Assembly: GCA_965153455.1 (NCBI GenBank) | Contig: OZ234501.1 | Coordinates: forward strand, 10,106,001 to 10,170,000 | Direction of reading: 5' to 3' | Source: Sphagnum compactum | Lineage: Eukaryota > Bryophyta > Sphagnopsida > Sphagnales | DNA: 64,000 nucleotides | Shown here: one piece after another, positions 58,101 to 64,000 of the stretch | Position numbering within the stretch: the first letter of the stretch is position 1 | Layout: each line of letters opens with the position of its first letter | Notes under the pieces: generated by a model | Databases searched by the model: none | What the model saw: the letters and a program-made list of their open reading frames with translations, nothing else | What the model was told of the DNA's origin: nothing | Program-made: the position numbers and the translations under genes

Positions 58101-61100
58101 TTGCACTGGGAAGGAGAGTGCTCACTTCTATTAACATGGTTCACCGCCTTGCACATAAGGTAAGCTTATGTTTACTTTATAATCTATGATGTGTGTAGTT
58201 GGTCTTCAAAGCCCTGCATCTTGTTCTGTGCAGGACTTGTGATGCTGATATATATTGATGCAGTCTATATGTTGCAAGCTGCTCTTCCTTGCATAATGGA
58301 CCCTGATGTAACTTCTTTTACTGGTATTTTGTGCAGGAGAAATCTCTTTCTGGATTGATCACTGCAGTTGTCAACCTACTACCTCAGGTACTTTGTATCT
58401 GCATTTGTATCCAAGTCTTTATATGAATGCCAATTTCGTAAGTATTCAAAACATTGATAACATGCAGTGAGGTTATTTTCAGTAACAAATAGCAGTTCTT
58501 TTTCAAGTTTCAACTTCTCTGAATGTTTGCAGTCTAGTATCTCTTCATCTGTATTGAGCTTTCAAGATTCATCCGTGATTAGGAATGTCTCTTTTGCAAT
58601 TTAATTTGTGCAGAGACCTGTATTTAATACACGTGCAGTTGTGGATGAGAATGGAGGAAAGCTGCTGAATGAGGACGATGATCCCCGAACTGTAAGATTC
58701 CGTCACAGATTCTGGCTGCTTAACTGTTGCTTCTGCTCAATGTATGGACTATTAGCAGTAGCATGCTTTCAAGAGAGCCTTTCAATTGCTTCACTCTAAT
58801 GTTGTACTTCTTAAGACATTCTGTACAATTCTGATCCTGCTGCTGAAATCGTGGCACTCAAAAATGTGGTTGTGGTCTCAGAGAAGCTATTATTGCTCTT
58901 TTCTTACTATCGTGTTTACTTGTGTTGCATCTTTATCCTGGCTGTGTCAACAGGTGCTTGAGTATTTCTTGGATGATGTCAATGATTTCCTCAGCAATAT
59001 CTTCAAACCCTTCTCTTACGATGAAACTGATAAGCCATTGTCTGAGAATGGACATCATCTTGGAGTTGGGGATGGATGTCTACCAGTTCTCAAGGCCTTC
59101 CTGGATCACCTGGTAACACGTGAGCAAGATAATTTTCGCAATCGACAGAAAGAGAACAAAAACTCTGTAATGTTGACAACAATGCATCAGGTGCTTGATT
59201 CATTTCAATGTTCAACTGTTCTCATCTTAAATCTAGCAAGTATCCCTACATTTCAGAATAGTAGCTGCATTTGGTGGTGGCATATGGTGCTAGATGAATC
59301 TGAGAGCTTTCATGTATATTGGCTTTGCTTGTAAATAAATGCTTGGACTTAGGGAAAGCCCTAGGTCAAATAGACTTCATATTGAAATTTCTGAACAAAA
59401 CCTGGTGTTAACATATATGCCTTATGTGGATTCCACTATTGACATTGTGGTGAATTTGTAGGAAATATCCAGCCTTGTAGGTTTTTTGGGCTTTAGCTGA
59501 AATAGCAGAAATGGCACGTTCAATTGACCTTCTGAAGAGATAAGCTAATATTTAGAGTTTCTATGAAAGCCAACCAGAATTTTGCTTAATGGAGAAAGAT
59601 TTCCTATTTGGTTTTCTGCTCTTGCAATCTTCAATTTGAGTATTTCGAGGGTGTCTGAATCCCAAGGAGCTTACCAAAGCCCATATGCCCTAGTTCGCTG
59701 TGTTGCTTCTCTTGTTTTTCTTTCTCTTTTTCTGTCTGTCAACTCTATGGCTCATGGGGGTACTGACTTTCAATATTGTGGTTATTGCAGTCAAAAGGCT
59801 TGGAATGGGAAACCGTCTTCATTGTAAAGGCAAGCTATACTGAAGACAATTTGGCAATATCTAACAAGAGTTGGTGAAACTGTTGCCTGAAAGTAGTGAC
59901 TGAGTTGATGTATAGAAAAGCCTTTGCTGACCACATCCTAGTGTGGATAGGTACTAGCATTGGCATTAGGTCGGCAACCAAGTAAAGTCATTTGTTAGAT
60001 GCTCCTCATGCAAGCTGCATAAAGATGTCAACTTTAACTGTACATCAGGCTAGGTTCTCCCGTATTGCTGTGGACATCCTAGTGCCACCTGGGTAAAGTT
60101 GTGCTAACAACTGAGTAGTTGTTCTGAGGTTAATACAACTGACAAGGTGTTCACGGAACATTAATCAATTGCCTCTGTGAAATAGGCAAATGAAACTGAG
60201 ACTCCACTACTTAATGAGGCAATGGGCTATGTGGATGAAGGTGCATCCTCTATCGAGGTATGGATATTGACCATCTCTTCTTATTACATCAATGTTACTG
60301 CAAGATCAATTTTGTGAAGCAGACACCTTACTCTTTAAACCTATACACTGAGCAGGAGGAGAGGCGCCTTTTCTATGTAGCAATGACACGTGCACAGAAG
60401 AGCCTCTACGTTTGCTATGTGGTTGTCGACAGCAGACGTCAAGTAATCTCTCTAACAATTCTCCTATAGTGTGGTTCTTAGAAACCCACATTTTGTTTGT
60501 TTGATCTCCACAATAAGTCAGGGATGTCAGATGTTATCTGTCAGTTCATTCCTTAATGTGAAACACTGTAAGGTTGATGACTATAACAAGGTTTTCAACT
60601 CAATTTGCTCATGACAATGATGCTAAAATACAGAGCCAATGTTTGTGTCGCTGTGCAGGTGCTCCAACCTTCTCGATTCATTAAGGAAATACCACACCAC
60701 CTTCTGAATTTCCAGGTACACAGAATAGCTCAACCTTTGCTTCCATATTCAGTGGCAAATAGTTTTGATCAAGAGAAATTCTGATATATCACACAATGAA
60801 TGGCAAGTTTGTATGTAACAAGGTGCTAGATCTTTGTACTCAGGGCAATTCAGGGATGTCATCTATGCTACCAGAGAAAGGGGATGGAATGGCCTCAGAT
60901 TTAAGCGCTACCTGTCAGTATGGCACTTCACATGGTGACCCTTTCCCAAAACAAGTGACTATCAACACTTCTAAAGAGATCTTAGTGAGCAGCATTAGCA
61001 ATTATCAACAAGGCCTGAAAACTGACTGTGATCTGCAACTTCTGTGTGAAAATGGAGAAAATGGTTCTCCAGATGGTGGCAATGAGTTATTTCCAGGGAG

Positions 61101-62787
61101 GACTGACAGTCCAACAGCACATGAAGATGCAGCAGTTGGACACACCTTTCTCAAGGGGTAACCAACAAGCTGATTTTCATTGAATTGCAATAACCTAGCT
61201 CCCTCTGCTTCCAAGGATAATGTTGTGCAGCTTCTTATTCTGGTTCTCTTGCTGAATGCTAGCAAACCTTTAGCCATCTGAGCTTGTGGCAGGGAACCTT
61301 ATCCTCTCCTCTAATGCACATAATGTGCACTCTCTTCAATCTGAAGTCAAGGACTTAGGGCCCCTCAATTTGCAATGACTTTATTTTGAAGGCTTTGTGT
61401 TGAAGTGTCTCTTTGGGGCAATGCTGAGGCCTTTCTTATGAAAGTGGATATATACCCATCAGACTAGTGACAGAAATTGTCATCCTTGCTGCAGGTTCAA
61501 CATTGAAGCAAGGTCAACCATAGCTGCCCTTTTCCACGGCTGGGCCAGAAAGCCTGCATTCCAGGACCCCAAGCGCCTGCTATCTAAGGTAGAGCACTCA
61601 TTGTTCTCTAGCATAGATGTGACCAGAAGCCAGTCTTCAAACTGGAGCTAGAATCCAACCCAGCAATATTTTCTTTTGGACTGAAGGTTTGCTTTTACTT
61701 GATTTTACATGAGGTTGAACATTTTTCCTATTTTCTGAAGGACTCATCATTCTACAGAAAGCCCAAATTCCAACACTGATAGAGAAGTTGTGCTTACAGG
61801 TGGGGTTTGCTATAGACGAGCGGCTTCGTTCAAAAAACATAAAAAACAAGGTATCAGAGTCTGCTTGACCCATGAACACTTCTTGTAAGCTACTCTTGTC
61901 TGTTCATGCAGTTCCATCAGTGGATTCCCTGTTGCAGAATTAACTGTGAACGTTATTAGTGAGGAACAGACTTCATGAGTCATTTCGAGTGCTGTGTTTT
62001 CTACTTGGCAGCTACTGAGATCTCAGCTCTCTAGTCTATTGCAGCAACACTGGCATTTTCTCCACTGACCCAACTTGTGGTATCTAATGACAGGATGTGT
62101 TGATTGCCTTGAAGTGTTCTCTTAAAGATGATGCTGCTCTTGCATATGCTCACAATGTAAGCTGTATGCACTTTACTAGAGTCGTTCTTTTTGTTGTTAC
62201 TCCTTACTTTTGCAGCACTTCATTGCTTTGCAAAGCAGTCAACTCTCTGTTTGCCTTGAAGGTAAACAGCTTTTCCAGTAGAAGTACTAAGTGCAACTTT
62301 CTGCCTGGGTCAGGCAATAAAGTGGGGCCATTTACCACCTGAAGAGCGTGCACTACTTCAAGCTGAGCGACAGGTACACCATGTACATACTTTCAAATAC
62401 CCAAACTTTCTTTTACCTGGCGGAAGTGTTTAGATGGGGTGTATACCTTTTGTGCTTAAGAGTTAGAGATTCATAGCTTCTGTCACCAATTTGTTTGCAG
62501 GAACATTTTCAGCAGCAAGGCAGTGAACGATCTATGGGATGTGCTACTGCGACCCCAAAACAGGTGTCCCCTAACATCTGTTTCCTGAATGTCTTCCTCA
62601 AGCTGCTTTAAACTTCATGCCATCTTCCAGTACCATAAATCATGCAACGTTCTGAGCATATCTTTATTTGACTCATGAAATACATTTGCTGGTGCAGATT
62701 GCATTTTTGCACAGCCTTGGTTGTACAGTGAATCCTACATCCCGTCTACATGCATCGCAGCTTATTGAGCAATACAAGAAATTGTAG
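52199..62787 (+). CDS. SRS2: SRS2-like UvrD/Rep superfamily 1 DNA helicase
   Basis: A 29-exon model gives 1293 aa: 52199-52395, 52519-53413, 53570-53611, 53911-54074, 54228-54459, 54887-54943, 55046-55151, 55451-55584, 55821-55895, 56538-56663, 56889-57020, 57159-57242, 57368-57481, 57634-57734, 58093-58159, 58337-58387, 58614-58691, 58954-59190, 59791-59829, 60186-60257, 60356-60442, 60659-60715, 60844-61157, 61495-61588, 61800-61850, 62094-62156, 62314-62373, 62501-62563, 62698-62787. It is a 3'-5' SF1A helicase; the yeast homologue strips Rad51 from DNA. The Q motif (LNATQREA) is at 338-345, Walker A (AGPGSGKT) at 358-365, Walker B (LVDEFQDT) at 577-584, then [15 protein letters not shown] and [19 protein letters not shown] (motif V) lies near 961-970 and VAMTRAQ (motif VI) near 1009-1015. 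An about 330-residue N-terminal extension is poorly conserved. Intron 19 is GC-AG. Confidence 0.93.
53508..53528 (+). repeat. TTTAGGG telomere-like triplet in SRS2 intron 2
   Basis: Three consecutive TTTAGGG-type units, the last cut short to TTTAGG, lie 40-60 bp before the exon 3 acceptor. The orientation is G-rich on the coding strand, opposite to the run in RTEL1 intron 16. Confidence 0.85.
59830..60185 (+). other. GC-AG intron (SRS2 intron 19)
   Basis: Exon 19 ends ATT GTA AAG and is followed by GCAAGC. The next exon starts after GAAATAG with GCAAATGAAACT. The joined protein [13 protein letters not shown] matches the conserved stretch after motif V. Using the GT inside ATT/GTAAAG would delete the conserved Val-Lys pair. 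Confidence 0.8.
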
Positions 62788-64000
62788 CCAGCTCTATTCC
62801 TTAGTCTGCAGGGGATGGAATGTTCAGAGTAAGAGATAGTTGCGGAGTAAGAGGTTGTCGAGATTCCCCAAACTTTGTGTTTTGCATATCATGTTGCAGA
62901 TAACATGGAAGTATCCTCTCTCCTCATCAAAGAGGGAAGCCCCAAGTCTTAAATTCCATAATCTCATTGGAATGGTCATTTACATTTCCAGTATTTCTGG
63001 TTTCTCATCTGTGCCCAATATCTTGGTTGCATGGAGCCCCACAGAAACTTGTGAACAAGACATTCTGCAGAATGTTCAGCATGGACAATGCATTTTTGCC
63101 AATTCATGTTTCAAAGGTGCTATTGTCAGGGTTTCTATCTGAGATGAACTTGTGAAGTATTAAGTTATTGATTGTGCAGTTCAGTTGTGAACCACAACTT
63201 AATTAGGAATTCTTATTGAAATACCCAGAAAGCTGTATTGTCTTTGATGCTTTCTATAACCAAGTTTTGGCTTTGAGACTTATGATGGTCATTTGGAACC
63301 AGAAACAGAGGTGCTCAACTTGGACACACACGTTTTGATCATAACCATTTCATGATGAAAAGGTGAAGTTGCAATATCTGCAGAAGCTTTGCAGATGTTT
63401 GTAATGTTGTATGCTAGTCTTGTTATCATACAGCACATACATTTTTCTTGTAAAATTAATCACTTGGATTTATGTAAGTGGGTATCAGAACAAAATGAAT
63501 CGATTTGAAGCTGTGGAAGATTTGACAGATTTGTGACAAATTGCATTGTTTATTTATCCTTGGGAGTACTATCACTGGCATAAAGGACAAAAGGTAGGTA
63601 GAAGATAGCAATAGAGTACCATGGGTAGCTAGAAGATCACAGAATGGTCTGGCACAAGTAATTCTGGCATTTAATATGCCTCAAAATTTGCAGAATTATT
63701 CTGTGCCACCCTTTTATGTGCATGATGTCACATCAAGGCTTTTCTTCTTCCTTCACACCCCCCTCCTTATGTTGCTTGCATTCTAGCACTTGTAATTCTG
63801 GTAGGCAAAACTTGGATCAACTGATGGTACTATCCATATATGGCATGCAGCAGACATTTCATCAGGCATGGATTGGTATACAAAGCATGCAACGTAACCC
63901 ACACTGTGCTACAGTGAAGTTCCCTCCACGTGTTTGCACCTCACCCAGGTTGTGAAATATTCCACAGCTCATTCTATGATAGGTAGATAGATTCATTCCG
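62788..64000. other. 3' flank of SRS2
   Basis: This contains the SRS2 3' UTR and intergenic DNA to the window edge. Two short open frames (62840-63142 and 63716-63955, plus) have no recognised family. No repeats of note. Confidence 0.5.

Noticed and set aside
61637-61879. Minus-strand 80-codon open frame
   Set aside because: It overlaps SRS2 intron 24 and exon 25 in antisense and has no independent support.

Overview
This window looks like nuclear DNA of a land plant or close streptophyte relative. Introns are plentiful, short (mostly 60-800 bp) and bounded by GT/GC..AG. Telomere-like repeats are of the plant type (TTTAGGG). Transposons are of the plant Copia and CACTA types, and there is a plastid-type ferredoxin. 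The modest intron sizes would suit a bryophyte-grade plant, but that placement is inference. I see no rRNA, tRNA, CRISPR array or bacterial operon.

Five genes can be built exon by exon from protein motifs and matching splice phases: RTEL1 (4442-13200, +, 25 exons), a plant-type PTEN phosphatase (15078-17371, -, 7 exons, 5' end unresolved), an ALY/REF mRNA-export adaptor (22456-24659, -, 5 exons), a plastid-type 2Fe-2S ferredoxin-like protein (37599-39717, +, 4 exons) and an SRS2-like UvrD/Rep helicase (52199-62787, +, 29 exons). The left edge holds a partial HdeD/DUF308-like membrane protein and an unrecognised acidic ORF. RTEL1 and PTEN are convergent.

Between the genes the DNA is AT-rich. 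From 27.4 to 36.0 kb there is a decayed Copia retrotransposon on the minus strand. It has been split by a 4095-bp CACTA-like element (30089-34183) with an ATT target duplication and by a 160-bp CACTA-type MITE (27997-28156) with a TAT duplication. From 42.57 to 43.68 kb lies a decayed duplicate of the SRS2 promoter and first exon, with substitutions biased towards G:C->A:T. Its alignment to the functional locus is split, so about 3.9 kb (about 47.6-51.5 kb) appears to be inserted upstream of SRS2 or deleted from the copy. Many tandem repeats (22, 28, 29, about 48, about 75, about 100 and about 168 bp) flank or sit inside the genes.

Functional theme: RTEL1 and SRS2 are both anti-recombinase helicases that in other organisms dismantle recombination intermediates. 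Here they lie about 39 kb apart on the same strand. Telomere-like motifs occur upstream of RTEL1, in RTEL1 introns 1 and 16, and in SRS2 intron 2. Three genes share an unusual GC-AG intron with the same donor hexamer, GCAAGC.
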